64,000 bases of DNA from an uncultured Coriobacteriaceae bacterium (GTDB lineage: Bacteria > Actinomycetota > Coriobacteriia > Coriobacteriales > Atopobiaceae). Position 1 is the stretch's first letter. Every line of letters starts with the position of its first letter. The stretch is from positions 33,293 through 97,292 of the forward strand of contig CADBCS010000017.1 of assembly GCA_902793195.1 (NCBI GenBank), in the 5' to 3' direction. The translations under genes were made by a program, and so were the position numbers. The notes under the pieces are model-generated. The model was given only the letters and a program-made list of their open reading frames with translations. It had not been told where the DNA came from and did not search any database. Shown in pieces: positions 9,106-18,775 of this stretch.

Positions 9106-10278
9106 ATGGCCGAGAATAACACCGCGCAGGAACGCGTTCTCATGAAGGGCAACGAGGTGCTGGCCGAGGCGGCCATGCGCGCCGGTTGCCGCTTCTTCTT
9201 TGGGTATCCCATCACGCCGCAGACCGAGCTTGCCGCCTACATGGCCAAGAAGCTGCCCACCATTGGTGGCACCTTCCTGCAGGCCGAGAGCGAGATCGCG
9301 GCAATCAACATGGTGTATGGCGCCGCCGCCGCGGGCGCGCGCGTTATGACCAGCTCCAGCTCGCCTGGCGTCTCGCTCAAGGGCGAGGGCGTGTCGTACA
9401 TGGCTGGCGCCGACTGCCCCGGCGTAATAGTCAACGTGCAGCGCGGTGGCCCCGGTCTCGGCGGCATCCAGCCGTCGCAGTCGGACTACTTCCAGGCCAC
9501 GCGTGCGCTGGGCCACGGCGACTTCTATATGCCGGTGTTCGCCCCCTCCACGGTCCAGGAGATGGCCGACCTCATCTACGACGCGTTCGACCTGGCCGAC
9601 GAGTATCGTACGCCCACCATGATCCTGGCAGACGGCATGATCGGCCAGATGATGGAGCCGGTGCTGCTGCCGCCCGAGCGCGACCTGTCCACGCTGCCCG
9701 CCAAGCCGTGGGCGACCAGTGGCTCGCGCATGGAGCGCAAGCACAACGTCATCAACTCGTTGTACCTCTCGCCCAACAAGCTGGAGGACACCAACTACGA
9801 GCGCTTCGAGCGCTACGAGCAGATTAAGGAGAAGCACCAGCGCCAGGAGCTCATGAGCTGCGACGATGCCCAGATCGTGGTCGTCGCCTTTGGCGCCGCG
9901 AGCCGCATTGCCCGCACTGCCGTGCGCGACGCGCGCAAGAAGGGCATCAAGGCCGGCCTGCTGCGTCCCATCACGCTGTGGCCGTTCCCCACAAAGGCCA
10001 TCGACGAGCTGTGCGATGGCGGCGCGTCTTCGTTCCTCTCGGTGGAACTCAACATGGGCCAGATGGTGCAGGACGTCCGCCTGGCCGTCAACGGCCGCGC
10101 GTCGGTGGACTTCTACGGTCGCACCGGCGGCGTGCTACCCACGCCGGAGGAGGTATTGCAGGCAATCGAGAAGGTCGCGGCGGGCGAGCCGGTGGTCCAG
10201 TCGGCAGAGCCTGGTGCCGTGGGGTCGCTGCTTCCGCATCCCAAGCATCGCAAGAGCAGCTACGAGAGGGGTGAGTAG
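9106..10278 (+). CDS. 2-oxoacid:ferredoxin oxidoreductase, alpha subunit (VorB/KorA-like)
   Basis: 390 residues. The N-terminal FFGYPITPQTE is the characteristic pyrimidine-binding domain motif of the alpha subunit of VOR/KOR enzymes. The complex oxidatively decarboxylates a 2-oxoacid to its acyl-CoA with reduction of ferredoxin, an anaerobic route linking amino-acid or central metabolism to low-potential electrons. Length and order (delta-alpha-beta-gamma as separate genes) match the four-subunit form. Substrate is not resolved: annotations of such genes vary between 3-methyl-2-oxobutanoate and 2-oxoglutarate. Confidence 0.92.
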   Translation: MAENNTAQERVLMKGNEVLAEAAMRAGCRFFFGYPITPQTELAAYMAKKLPTIGGTFLQAESEIAAINMVYGAAAAGARVMTSSSSPGVSLKGEGVSYMAGADCPGVIVNVQRGGPGLGGIQPSQSDYFQATRALGHGDFYMPVFAPSTVQEMADLIYDAFDLADEYRTPTMILADGMIGQMMEPVLLPPERDLSTLPAKPWATSGSRMERKHNVINSLYLSPNKLEDTNYERFERYEQIKEKHQRQELMSCDDAQIVVVAFGAASRIARTAVRDARKKGIKAGLLRPITLWPFPTKAIDELCDGGASSFLSVELNMGQMVQDVRLAVNGRASVDFYGRTGGVLPTPEEVLQAIEKVAAGEPVVQSAEPGAVGSLLPHPKHRKSSYERGE

Positions 10279-10279
10279 C

Positions 10280-11176
10280 ATGGCAAAGCCCAACAAGGCA
10301 CTCATCAAGCTTCCCGCATACCAAGAGGAGCGCATTGGCACGCAGATCGCCGAGGGCGAGACCATTCGGGCTGCCCGTCCGCACGTGCTCACCGACGTGG
10401 TGACCAACTACTGCCCGGGCTGCACGCACGGCATCGTCAACCGCCTGGTCGCCGAGTGCATCGACGAGCTGGGCATCGAGGGCAAGACCGTGGGCATCGC
10501 GCCCGTGGGCTGCTCCGTTATGATGTACGACTTCTTTAACTGCGACATGATCGAGGCCGCGCACGGTCGCGCCCCCGCGGTTGCCACCGGCGTAAAGCGC
10601 GTGCATCCCGAGAACGTGGTGTTCGCATACCAGGGCGACGGAGACCTTGCCTCCATCGGCACGGCCGAGACGGTCCACGCCGCCACCCGCGGCGAGAAGA
10701 TCACCGTGATCTTTATCAACAACGCCATCTATGGCATGACGGGCGGACAGATGGCGCCCACGTCGCTGCCCAACCAGGTCACGCAGACCTCGCCGTACGG
10801 CCGCGACGTGAGCAAGGTGGGCTATCCCGTGCGCATTTCCGAGCTCCTGGCCACGCTCGACGGCGTGGCGTACGTGGAGCGCGTCACCTGCGACTCGCGC
10901 CAGCACATCATGCAGGCCAAGAAGGCGATTAAGAAGGCCTTCCAAAACCAGATCGACGGCATCGGCTACTCGCTGGTCGAGGTCGTGGCGACCTGCCCGA
11001 CCAACTGGGGCATGACGCCGCTCGACGCCTTCCAGTGGCTGCGCGACAACATGCTGCCGTACTATCCGCTGGGCGTGTACAAGGACGTGGTGGCCGACGG
11101 CTTTGCCACTGCTGCCGACGCCGCGCTCGAGCGCGCCAAGGATTGCCCCATAGCCCAGCAGAAGAAGGAGGACTAG
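10280..11176 (+). CDS. 2-oxoacid:ferredoxin oxidoreductase, beta (TPP-binding) subunit
   Basis: 298 residues from ATG at 10280, 1 nt after the alpha stop. YCPGCTHG near the N-terminus is the conserved Cys motif. GDGDLASIG followed by FINN is the thiamine-diphosphate/Mg motif (GDG...NN). A further Cys lies in APVGCSV. With the alpha subunit it forms the active site. The close spacing argues for translational coupling. Confidence 0.93.
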   Translation: MAKPNKALIKLPAYQEERIGTQIAEGETIRAARPHVLTDVVTNYCPGCTHGIVNRLVAECIDELGIEGKTVGIAPVGCSVMMYDFFNCDMIEAAHGRAPAVATGVKRVHPENVVFAYQGDGDLASIGTAETVHAATRGEKITVIFINNAIYGMTGGQMAPTSLPNQVTQTSPYGRDVSKVGYPVRISELLATLDGVAYVERVTCDSRQHIMQAKKAIKKAFQNQIDGIGYSLVEVVATCPTNWGMTPLDAFQWLRDNMLPYYPLGVYKDVVADGFATAADAALERAKDCPIAQQKKED

Positions 11177-11178
11177 CC

Positions 11179-11736
11179 ATGGCAGACTACAATCACGAGC
11201 TGCTTTGCGTGCTCTCGGGCTTTGGTGGACAAGGCCTCCTGTTTGCGGGCAAGATAATGGCCAACTGCGGCCTGATTGACGGCCGTCAGGTGTCATGGAT
11301 GCCCAGCTACGGACCCGAGATGCGCGGTGGTACCGCCAACTGCAGCGTTTCTTTGTCCGACGACGCCATCGGCACGCCGTTTATCACCAAGCCCACGGCG
11401 CTCATCGCCATGAACCAGCCCAGCGTGGAGAAGTTCGCGGCTTCCGTGCAGCCCGGCGGTGCCATTGTCATCGACACGACCCTGGCCATGAACGGCGCCG
11501 AGGGCGTCGAGCTGGCCGACGGTGTTGAGGTGGCGGCCTTCAAGGCGACCGAGATCGCCGAGGCCGAGGGCCTAAAGGGTCTGGCCAACATCATCTGCCT
11601 GGGCAAGCTGTGGTCGCTCACCAACTTCTGCGAGCGCGAAGTTGCGGACGCCGCCATCACCAAGTGCGTGCCGCCCAAGCGCCGGCATCTGCTCGAGCCC
11701 AACCTGCGCGCCTTCCAGCTCGGCATCGACGCCTAG
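11179..11736 (+). CDS. 2-oxoacid:ferredoxin oxidoreductase, gamma subunit
   Basis: 185 residues from ATG at 11179 (ribosome site AAGGAGG, 2 nt after the beta stop). GFGGQGLLFAGKI is the typical start of the gamma domain, and PSYGPEMRGG is also conserved. Last gene of the operon. Downstream are two palindromic repeat copies that probably terminate transcription against the convergent ATPase gene. Confidence 0.93.
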   Translation: MADYNHELLCVLSGFGGQGLLFAGKIMANCGLIDGRQVSWMPSYGPEMRGGTANCSVSLSDDAIGTPFITKPTALIAMNQPSVEKFAASVQPGGAIVIDTTLAMNGAEGVELADGVEVAAFKATEIAEAEGLKGLANIICLGKLWSLTNFCEREVADAAITKCVPPKRRHLLEPNLRAFQLGIDA

Positions 11737-11756
11737 CAACCTAGCACCAACGCTGC

Positions 11757-11836
11757 GGGGACCGTCCGGAAGGGACGGTCCCCGACGGTGCAGTGCCGTC
11801 CGGAAGGGACCGTCCCCGACGGGATAGTCCCTTTTT
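11757..11836. repeat. Dispersed palindromic repeat, copy 2 (double), probable bidirectional terminator
   Basis: The first unit forms a perfect 11-bp stem (GGGGACCGTCC, 11757-11767, with 11773-11783) and 5-nt loop. The second unit contains GGGACCGTCCC, and AAGGGAC/GTCCCTT (11804-11810 with 11827-11833) is followed by a short T-run. The position between convergent genes fits termination in both directions. Confidence 0.75.
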
Positions 11837-11838
11837 CA

Positions 11839-12933
11839 TTACCGTCGAGCTTCCCGCTCACGCAGCAAAAAGTCCCTAAACCCCGGAATGTCGAACCCCA
11901 AGACGTTGCTTCTTCCGCGCTCTCCAATTACGCCCTGCGCGAGCAGACGAGACTTGTACTTGGTGGCATAGTTGCTCTTTACTCCCATGCGTCTCGAAAT
12001 ATGGGCAAGGCGGCTCTCGTAAGGGTCATCGAGCATCGCTTCCAAAAAGGCGATGTCCACGTCGGAGAGGTCACGGTATGTTGCGCGAAACATGTGCTCC
12101 TCCATGTCTAGGCGCGCCAGCTGTATTCCGCGATGTGCGTTCTCGCTCAGGACCGAAGGGCCGTTCGCCTCGTTCCACGTGTGGTATCCAACCAGCTGCA
12201 GCATATAGGCGAATCCTTCGGTGGCCGTAGTGCACAGGTCGAGCGCATCCTCATCAATGGGTTTTCCCGCCTGGTCAAAGGTAATGGCCAAGGCGCGTCG
12301 AACGTCCGTGGCCGAGATGCGTCCCAGCTGGTGTTGCATGGACCTTCGCAAGAACGACACCGCCTCGTCGTTGAGGAGCTGATGAACATGATAGGGGAGT
12401 CCCGCCATCACCAGCGACACTCGTCGTCGCTCGACAACAAAGAGCTGAAACACCGAGGCCAGCTCTACCACCTCGGGCACCGAAGCCCGCACCTCATCGA
12501 CGGTTATGAGTAGGCCGACATCATGTGCGGCCAAAGCATCCAGCACATCGCTCATGCGCGAGCGCCAATTTCCCTCGCGGTGTTCGGGAGCAGTCCATGC
12601 GGCAGACACGGGACCTATGCTCATCGAGGTCACCTGCGCTGCACTTGGTTGCAGGAAGCCTTTGGACACGCGAATCGCCTGCTCGTAGATGTCCTCGAGC
12701 ATGCCTGCTTTCGCGGTCGTGCGTACGGTAAGCCAACCGGACTTCAGTGCCTCGTCACCGATGCACGACATGCACACCGTTTTGCCCGTGCCACGTGCGC
12801 CAACAAGAATCGTCGAGAGATTGGGGTTTCCCGGTCCGTCGCGAAAGGCCGTGCACATGTTGTGCAGCAGGTCCTCTCGTCCGGCAAGCACTAAGGGAAC
12901 GGTGCCAAAGGCGGGGGTGAAGGGGTTTCTCAC
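11839..12933 (-). CDS. AAA-family ATPase with C-terminal winged-helix-like region
   Basis: 364 residues if translation begins at GTG 12933, which has AAAGGGG 5 nt upstream. Longer frames starting further upstream would translate the intergenic palindromic repeat and are unlikely. The Walker A motif is GARGTGKT and the Walker B motif LLITVDE. A sensor-like segment (VMAGLP) follows, and the C-terminal about 80 residues look like a winged helix (SRRMGVKSNYATKYKSRLL). This resembles the archaeal-type/ORC-like stand-alone ATPases common in bacteria, whose roles are mostly unknown. It is convergent with the oxidoreductase operon and divergent from rplC, in the place where rpsJ would be expected. 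Confidence 0.8.
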   Translation of the reverse strand: MRNPFTPAFGTVPLVLAGREDLLHNMCTAFRDGPGNPNLSTILVGARGTGKTVCMSCIGDEALKSGWLTVRTTAKAGMLEDIYEQAIRVSKGFLQPSAAQVTSMSIGPVSAAWTAPEHREGNWRSRMSDVLDALAAHDVGLLITVDEVRASVPEVVELASVFQLFVVERRRVSLVMAGLPYHVHQLLNDEAVSFLRRSMQHQLGRISATDVRRALAITFDQAGKPIDEDALDLCTTATEGFAYMLQLVGYHTWNEANGPSVLSENAHRGIQLARLDMEEHMFRATYRDLSDVDIAFLEAMLDDPYESRLAHISRRMGVKSNYATKYKSRLLAQGVIGERGRSNVLGFDIPGFRDFLLREREARR

Positions 12934-12976
12934 GGTAACCCCTTTCGCATCTTTCGCATCTTTTCGCATTCTTCGC

Positions 12977-13018
12977 GACCGTCCGGAAGGGACCGTCCCC
13001 GACGAGACAGTTGGGGAC
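12977..13018. repeat. Dispersed palindromic repeat, copy 3
   Basis: Has the family core CGTCCGGAAGGGACCGTCCC followed by CGACGAG and a closing TTGGGGAC. It lies between the ATPase start and the rplC promoter, just upstream of the candidate -35 box. Confidence 0.75.
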
Positions 13019-13030
13019 AACACGAAGAGT

Positions 13031-13059
13031 TTGTGGAGACGCCCGGGGCGGTGTACACT
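13031..13059 (+). promoter_or_regulatory. Probable promoter of the rplC ribosomal operon
   Basis: TTGTGG (13031-13036), a 17-nt spacer and TACACT (13054-13059). This would give a leader of roughly 120 nt before the rplC ATG at 13188. A perfect small hairpin lies in the leader. No promoter consensus has been tested, so this is by eye. Confidence 0.55.
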
Positions 13060-13130
13060 ACAAAAGCTGCTGAAATTGGGGAGTGCTGTCTCCAAACAGG
13101 CAGTGACGTAGGATGTGGTCCGCTGGGGAG

Positions 13131-13147
13131 AGGTGCAGGGTGCACCT
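13131..13147 (+). other. Hairpin in the rplC leader
   Basis: AGGTGCA and TGCACCT pair perfectly around a 3-nt GGG loop, 40 nt before the rplC start. Ribosomal operons are often autoregulated through leader structures, but nothing here identifies the binding protein. Confidence 0.35.
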
Positions 13148-13187
13148 AGAGTTGCCGTCCCATGACCACCGAGGGTTAGGATTAGGT

Positions 13188-13808
13188 ATGGTCAGCACGA
13201 TTCTTGGCCGCAAGATCGGGATGACGCAGGTGTGGGATGACGACGACAACGTCGTGCCCGTCACCGTCATTCAGGCAGGCCCCTGCACGGTGTCGCAGGT
13301 AAAGACCAAAGAGACCGACGGCTACGATGCCGTTCAGATCGGCTTTGGCGACATCAAGGCGAAGAAGGTCAACAAGCCCATGGCAGGCCACTTCGCAAAG
13401 GCTGGCGTTGAGCCCATGCGGTATCTCCGCGAGGTTCGCGTTGAGGACGGCTCCGAGTACAAGCCTGGCGACCAGGTGACGGTTGCCGACTTTGCCGAGG
13501 TCAAGTCCGTAGACGTTACGGGCACCTCCAAGGGCAAGGGCTTCCAGGGCACCATCAAGCGCTGGAACTTCGCACGCGGTCCCATGACTCACGGCTCTCG
13601 CAACCAGCGCAAGCCTGGTTCCATCGGTCAGTGCGCCTATCCCGCGCGCGTCCGCAAGGGTTTGCACATGGCCGGTCACATGGGCGACGAGCGCGTGACT
13701 GTTAAGAACCTCAAGCTCGTGCGCGTGGACACCGACCAGAACCTCCTGCTCGTCAAGGGCGCGGTGCCTGGTTGCAAGAACGCACTCGTCCAGGTCCGCA
13801 TGGCCTAA
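13188..13808 (+). CDS. rplC: 50S ribosomal protein L3
   Basis: 206 residues beginning [16 protein letters not shown]. The signature [20 protein letters not shown] lies near residue 120. The ATG at 13188 is chosen because the longer frame from 13113 only adds leader sequence. L3 is an early assembly protein of the 50S subunit near the peptidyl-transferase centre. It is the first gene of the cluster here. The usual preceding gene rpsJ is absent: the sequence upstream is leader, repeat and an ATPase gene on the other strand. Confidence 0.98.
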   Translation: MVSTILGRKIGMTQVWDDDDNVVPVTVIQAGPCTVSQVKTKETDGYDAVQIGFGDIKAKKVNKPMAGHFAKAGVEPMRYLREVRVEDGSEYKPGDQVTVADFAEVKSVDVTGTSKGKGFQGTIKRWNFARGPMTHGSRNQRKPGSIGQCAYPARVRKGLHMAGHMGDERVTVKNLKLVRVDTDQNLLLVKGAVPGCKNALVQVRMA

Positions 13809-13819
13809 GGGAGGATAGA

Positions 13820-14446
13820 ATGTCCAAGATCGAAGTCAAGAACGTCGAGGGACAGGCCGTATCCGAGGCCGAGCTCTCCTCCGACGTGTTCGGCATCGAG
13901 CCGAACGTCTCGGCCATGCATCAGGTCGTCGTCGCGTACGAGGCCAGCATGCGCCAGGGTACCCACTCCGTCAAGAACCGCCACGCGGTCTCCGGCGGCG
14001 GTCGCAAGCCCTACCGCCAAAAGGGCACCGGTCGCGCCCGTCAGGGCTCCATCCGCGCACCCCAGTGGACTGGCGGCGGCGTCGTGTTCGGTCCTGTGCC
14101 TCACAGCCACGAGAAGAAGGCGAACAACAAGGTCAAGAAGCTCGCCATGCGTTCGGCGCTCTCCGCGAAGCTTGCCGACTCCGAGCTCGTCCTTCTCGAC
14201 GCACTCACCATCGACGAGCCTTCCACCAAGAAGGCTGCCGCCATCCTCAAGGCGCTCGACCTCACCGGCAAGCGCGTTACGCTCATCGTGGACGACGAGG
14301 CCGTCGTCGAGTACCTCTCGTTCCGCAACATCCCCAAGGTCGAGGTCATCGCAGCCTCCGAGGCAAACACCAGGAACCTGCTCGACAACAGCGTTCTGGT
14401 TATGACCGTCGACGTTGCCAAGACATTTGAGGAGGCGCTCGCATAA
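13820..14446 (+). CDS. rplD: 50S ribosomal protein L4
   Basis: 208 residues from ATG 13820 (ribosome site GGGAGGA). The extended loop rich in Gly/Arg (GRKPYRQKGTGRARQGS) is the tunnel-lining region of L4. Its stop overlaps the rplW start (TAATG). In other bacteria L4 also represses its own operon through the leader RNA; whether that holds here is unknown. Confidence 0.97.
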   Translation: MSKIEVKNVEGQAVSEAELSSDVFGIEPNVSAMHQVVVAYEASMRQGTHSVKNRHAVSGGGRKPYRQKGTGRARQGSIRAPQWTGGGVVFGPVPHSHEKKANNKVKKLAMRSALSAKLADSELVLLDALTIDEPSTKKAAAILKALDLTGKRVTLIVDDEAVVEYLSFRNIPKVEVIAASEANTRNLLDNSVLVMTVDVAKTFEEALA

Positions 14447-14745
14447 TGAACTCCCCGTACGAAGTCATCATTCGCCCGGTCGTCACCGAGCGCTCCTTCG
14501 ACCTCATGGAGCAGGGCAAGTATACCTTTGAGGTTGCCCGTACCGCTCCCAAGGAGGAGATTCGCCTCGCGATCGAGAAGCTCTTTGACGTGCACGTGGT
14601 TAAGGTCAACACCATCAACGTCAAGCCCAAGAACCGCCGCGTCCGCTACGTTGCGGGCAAGACGCGCCAGTGGAAGAAGGCCATCGTTACGCTCGCTCCC
14701 GGCGAGACGATCGAGGTCTTTGCAGCCGACGGCGCAGCTAGTTAA
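14446..14745 (+). CDS. rplW: 50S ribosomal protein L23
   Basis: 99 residues starting MNSPYEVIIRPVVTERSF, with VNTINVKPKNRRVRYVAGK in the centre. It sits at the exit of the peptide tunnel and forms the docking site for trigger factor and SRP. Starts on the last base of the rplD stop codon, so it is translationally coupled. Confidence 0.97.
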   Translation: MNSPYEVIIRPVVTERSFDLMEQGKYTFEVARTAPKEEIRLAIEKLFDVHVVKVNTINVKPKNRRVRYVAGKTRQWKKAIVTLAPGETIEVFAADGAAS

Positions 14746-14889
14746 GTAAGGTGCGTGCATCCTTTGGGGTGTGCGCAAACTTGCCGCGCACATAGATACG
14801 CGCGGTACCGTGGTACATCCGGCGTCACTCCACCGAGGCAAAGCCTCAATCCCTGAGTGGGGTGGCCAACGGAAAGAAAGGGAAACGTA
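14746..14889 (+). other. Unusually long, structured rplW-rplB spacer
   Basis: 144 nt without a gene, in a position where most S10 operons have only a few tens of bases. It contains several short complementary segments: GTGTGCGC with GCGCACAT, AGGC-AAA-GCCT, and CACTCCACC with the GGGGTGG just before rplB. It could be a translational control element for rplB. No known motif was recognised. Confidence 0.4.
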
Positions 14890-15726
14890 ATGGCAGTCAA
14901 GCACCTCAAGCCTACAAGCGCAGGGCGCCGCTTCCAGACGATTTCGGACTTTGCCGAGATCACGACGGACAAACCCGAGAAGTCGCTTCTCGAGCCCCTG
15001 CCCAAGAAGGCTGGTCGTAACAACAACGGCCGCATTACCACGCGCCACCAGGGCGGCGGCCACAAGCGTCGCTATCGTCGCATCGACTTCAAGCGCACGC
15101 ACGACGACGTGCCGGCAAAGGTCGCGAGCATCGAGTACGACCCCAACCGCTCCGCACGCATCGCGCTGCTGCACTATGCCGACGGCTTCAAGGCCTACAT
15201 CCTCGCACCTGCGGGCCTCAACGTGGGCGACACCGTGCTCTCGGGCGCCAAGAACGTCGACATCAAGCCGGGCAACGCAATGCCCCTCTCCGAGATTCCC
15301 GTGGGTACGCTCGTGCACGCCGTCGAGTTCCAGCCCGGCAAGGGCGCGGCCATGGCACGTTCGGCCGGCACCTCGGTCCAGCTCATGGGCAAGGACAACG
15401 GCTACGCCGTGCTTCGCATGCCCTCCTCCGAGCTGCGTCGCGTGCTGCTCACCTGCCGCGCCACCGTGGGCGTCGTGGGCAACGCCGATCACGCAAACAT
15501 CGTGGTGGGCAAGGCCGGCCGCAAGCGCTGGATGGGCGTCCGTCCCACCGTGCGTGGTACGGTCATGAACCCGGTCGACCACCCGCATGGCGGTGGCGAG
15601 GGCAAGAACCACACCTCTGGTCGCCCGTCCGTCACCCCCTGGGGCAAGCCCACGAAGGGTTACAAGACGCGTGACCCCAAGAAGGGCAGCAACCGTCTCA
15701 TCATCCGTCGTCGCAAGACGAAGTAG
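14890..15726 (+). CDS. rplB: 50S ribosomal protein L2
   Basis: 278 residues from ATG 14890 (ribosome site GAAAGAAAGGGAAA; an upstream in-frame GTG at 14857 is not needed). The family signatures [19 protein letters not shown] and [13 protein letters not shown] are intact. L2 is a primary 23S rRNA binder at the peptidyl-transferase centre. The stop at 15724-15726 runs almost directly into the truncated rpsS remnant. Confidence 0.98.
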   Translation: MAVKHLKPTSAGRRFQTISDFAEITTDKPEKSLLEPLPKKAGRNNNGRITTRHQGGGHKRRYRRIDFKRTHDDVPAKVASIEYDPNRSARIALLHYADGFKAYILAPAGLNVGDTVLSGAKNVDIKPGNAMPLSEIPVGTLVHAVEFQPGKGAAMARSAGTSVQLMGKDNGYAVLRMPSSELRRVLLTCRATVGVVGNADHANIVVGKAGRKRWMGVRPTVRGTVMNPVDHPHGGGEGKNHTSGRPSVTPWGKPTKGYKTRDPKKGSNRLIIRRRKTK

Positions 15727-15749
15727 TCGGCACACGAGAAGTAGAAGTC

Positions 15750-15920
15750 ATCAAGACGTGGTCGCGCGCGTCCACCATCTTCCCCGAGATGGTCGGCCAC
15801 ACGATCGCCGTGCACGATGGCCGCAAGCATGTCCCCGTGTACATCACGGAGTCGATGGTCGGACACAAGCTGGGCGAGTTCGCCCCCACGCGCACGTTCC
15901 GTGGCCACAAGGTCAAATAG
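15750..15920 (+). pseudogene. rpsS: 30S ribosomal protein S19, 5'-truncated as sequenced
   Basis: Codons 15750-15917 give 56 residues from [18 protein letters not shown] to FRGHKVK, the C-terminal two thirds of S19 and fully conserved. The normal first about 30 residues (typically SRSLKKGPFV...) are missing. Only 23 nt separate the rplB stop from codon ATC 15750. Upstream in this frame there is no ATG, GTG or TTG back to a TGA at 15672. S19 is essential, so this is either an assembly or sequencing deletion of about 90-110 bp, or a real deletion with another copy elsewhere. The frame is -1 relative to rplB. Confidence 0.85.
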
Positions 15921-15934
15921 GGGGTAGGAGCTAA

Positions 15935-16294
15935 ATGGCACAGAACACCAACATCAACGAGGCTCGCGCCTGCGCCAAGTACGTGCGCGTCGCTCCTCGC
16001 AAGGCCCGCCTCGTGGTGGACCAGATTCGTAACAAGTCCGTTGACAAGGCACTCGAGCTGCTGCAGTTCAACGCCCGCGCTGCAGCCGTGCCTGTGGCAA
16101 AGGTGGTCCGCTCCGCGGTGGCCAACGCCGAGAACAACCACGGACTGCGTGGCGAGCTCTACATCAAGAGCGCCTACGTGGACGAGGGTCCCACCATCAA
16201 GCGCTTCCGTCCGCGCGCCAAGGGTTCCGCTTCGCGCATCAACAAGCGCACGAGCCACATCACCGTCGTCGTCGCACCTCGAAAGGAGGCGTAA
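15935..16294 (+). CDS. rplV: 50S ribosomal protein L22
   Basis: 119 residues. The central [18 protein letters not shown] and the C-terminal beta-hairpin region ([18 protein letters not shown]) match L22, which lines the exit tunnel. Ribosome site GGGGTAGGAG precedes the ATG; it starts 14 nt after the rpsS stop. Confidence 0.97.
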   Translation: MAQNTNINEARACAKYVRVAPRKARLVVDQIRNKSVDKALELLQFNARAAAVPVAKVVRSAVANAENNHGLRGELYIKSAYVDEGPTIKRFRPRAKGSASRINKRTSHITVVVAPRKEA

Positions 16295-16299
16295 GGGGA

Positions 16300-17435
<1,136 letters not shown>

Positions 17436-17441
17436 GCAAGA

Positions 17442-17648
17442 ATGAAGTACAAGGAAATTCAGGCACTCAGCGACGCCGAGCTCGCTATGAAGCTCGAGGA
17501 GGGTCGCGCCGAGCTGTTCAATCTGCGCTTCCAGATGGCAACGAGCCAGCTCGACAACACGGCGCGCGTCAAGCTCGTCAAGCGCGACATCGCCCGCGTC
17601 CAGACCGAGATTCGCGCCCGCGAGATCGCGGCCAACGCCAAGAACTAG
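17442..17648 (+). CDS. rpmC: 50S ribosomal protein L29
   Basis: 68 residues, two-helix protein ([20 protein letters not shown], then [16 protein letters not shown]). Located 6 nt after rplP and 19 nt before rpsQ, the standard order. Confidence 0.95.
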   Translation: MKYKEIQALSDAELAMKLEEGRAELFNLRFQMATSQLDNTARVKLVKRDIARVQTEIRAREIAANAKN

Positions 17649-17667
17649 AGGGCAGGAGAGATACCAA

Positions 17668-17934
17668 ATGGCAGAAACCGCAATCAGGAACGCGCGTAAG
17701 ATCCGCACGGGTGTGGTTGTTTCGCTGTCCGGCGACAAGACCGTCACCGTAAAGATCAACTACCGCAAGCATCACCCTAAGTACGGCAAGATGATGACCA
17801 TTTCCAAGAAGCTCCACGTTCACGACGAGAAGAACGAGTGCGGCCTCGGCGACACCGTTCGCGTCATGGAGACGCGTCCGCTCTCCAAGACGAAGCGTTG
17901 GCGCATGGTGGAGATCGTTGAGCGCGCCAAGTAG
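17668..17934 (+). CDS. rpsQ: 30S ribosomal protein S17
   Basis: 88 residues. The OB-fold core has [32 protein letters not shown] and [13 protein letters not shown] primary 16S rRNA binding protein. Ribosome site GGCAGGAGAG. Confidence 0.96.
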   Translation: MAETAIRNARKIRTGVVVSLSGDKTVTVKINYRKHHPKYGKMMTISKKLHVHDEKNECGLGDTVRVMETRPLSKTKRWRMVEIVERAK

Positions 17935-17952
17935 CGATCGGAGGAACAGCGA

Positions 17953-18321
17953 ATGATTCAGATGGAAACCATGCTCAACGTCGCTGACAACAGCGGCGCG
18001 AGGCGCGTGAAGTGCATCAAGGTCATCGGTGGCTCCAAGAGGCGCTACGCCGGCATCGGTGACGTGGTAATCTGCGCAGTTCAGGAGGCAACTCCCAACA
18101 GCGCAGTCAAGAAGGGTGACATCGTGCGCTGCGTAATCGTGCGCACCAAGAAGGAGACCCGCCGCAAGGACGGCAGCTACATCCGCTTCGACCAGAACGC
18201 CTGCGTCGTCGTGGACAAAGAGGGCGAGCCCCGCGGCACCCGTATCTTCGGGCCCGTGGCACGCGAGCTGCGCGACCGCAAGTACATGAAGATCGTCTCG
18301 CTCGCACCCGAGACGCTGTAA
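17953..18321 (+). CDS. rplN: 50S ribosomal protein L14
   Basis: 122 residues with the signatures [18 protein letters not shown] and [12 protein letters not shown]. It binds at the subunit interface. Ribosome site GATCGGAGGAA. First gene of the classical spc operon, here still joined to the S10 genes. Confidence 0.97.
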   Translation: MIQMETMLNVADNSGARRVKCIKVIGGSKRRYAGIGDVVICAVQEATPNSAVKKGDIVRCVIVRTKKETRRKDGSYIRFDQNACVVVDKEGEPRGTRIFGPVARELRDRKYMKIVSLAPETL

Positions 18322-18337
18322 AGGAGGCGACCGACAG

Positions 18338-18655
18338 ATGCCTAAGATGAACGTGAAGAAGGGCGACAAGGTCCAGGTCCTCTCCGGCAAGGATAGGGGT
18401 GCTCAGGGCGAGGTCCTGCGCGCCTTCCCTCGCGAGGGTAAGGTCATCGTCGAGGGCGTGGCTGTGGTCAAGAAGGCCCAGCGTCCCACGCAGGAGAACC
18501 AGAACGGTGGCTTCAAGGAGATGGAGTCCAAGATCGACGTGTCCAACGTCATGGTTGTTTGCCCCAGCTGCGGCAAGCCGACCCGCGTTGGCCATGCAGT
18601 CAACGCCGAGGGCAAGAAGGTCCGCGTCTGCAAGAAGTGCGGCGCCCAGTTCTAA
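18338..18655 (+). CDS. rplX: 50S ribosomal protein L24
   Basis: 105 residues with a KOW motif ([20 protein letters not shown]) and C-terminal zinc-type Cys pairs CPSCGK...CKKCG. It initiates 50S assembly. In nearly all bacteria rplE follows at once; here rplE is 19.4 kb away, behind a hairpin, a repeat and the surface-pilus block. Confidence 0.97.
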   Translation: MPKMNVKKGDKVQVLSGKDRGAQGEVLRAFPREGKVIVEGVAVVKKAQRPTQENQNGGFKEMESKIDVSNVMVVCPSCGKPTRVGHAVNAEGKKVRVCKKCGAQF

Positions 18656-18675
18656 GCCCAACCCAATCGATTGGC

Positions 18676-18705
18676 GAACGCCCCCTGCATCTGCAGGGGG
18701 CGTTC
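18676..18705 (+). terminator. Strong hairpin after rplX, no T-run
   Basis: GAACGCCCCCTGCA and its complement pair over 14 bp around a 2-nt centre. There is no following T-run. It sits 20 nt after the rplX stop and just after the palindrome CCAATCGATTGG (18663-18674). It probably ends the first ribosomal transcript or protects its 3' end. Confidence 0.65.
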
Positions 18706-18713
18706 GTGCATGT

Positions 18714-18775
18714 ACCGCCCAAAAGGGACCGTCCCTTCCGGACTAGTCCAACGGGGACCGTCCCTTCTGGGCGGT
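18714..18775. repeat. Dispersed palindromic repeat, copy 4
   Basis: Outer arms ACCGCCCAAAAGGGAC and GTCCCTTCTGGGCGGT pair with one mismatch; the interior holds two GGGACCGTCCC units. It lies between rplX and the convergent Fic gene, whose stop codon begins at its right edge. It marks the left border of the inserted block. Confidence 0.75.

Noticed and set aside
11839..13095. Longer N-terminus for the AAA ATPase (start at 13095)
   Set aside because: The extra residues translate the intergenic palindromic repeat and the rplC promoter region; GTG 12933 has a good ribosome site.
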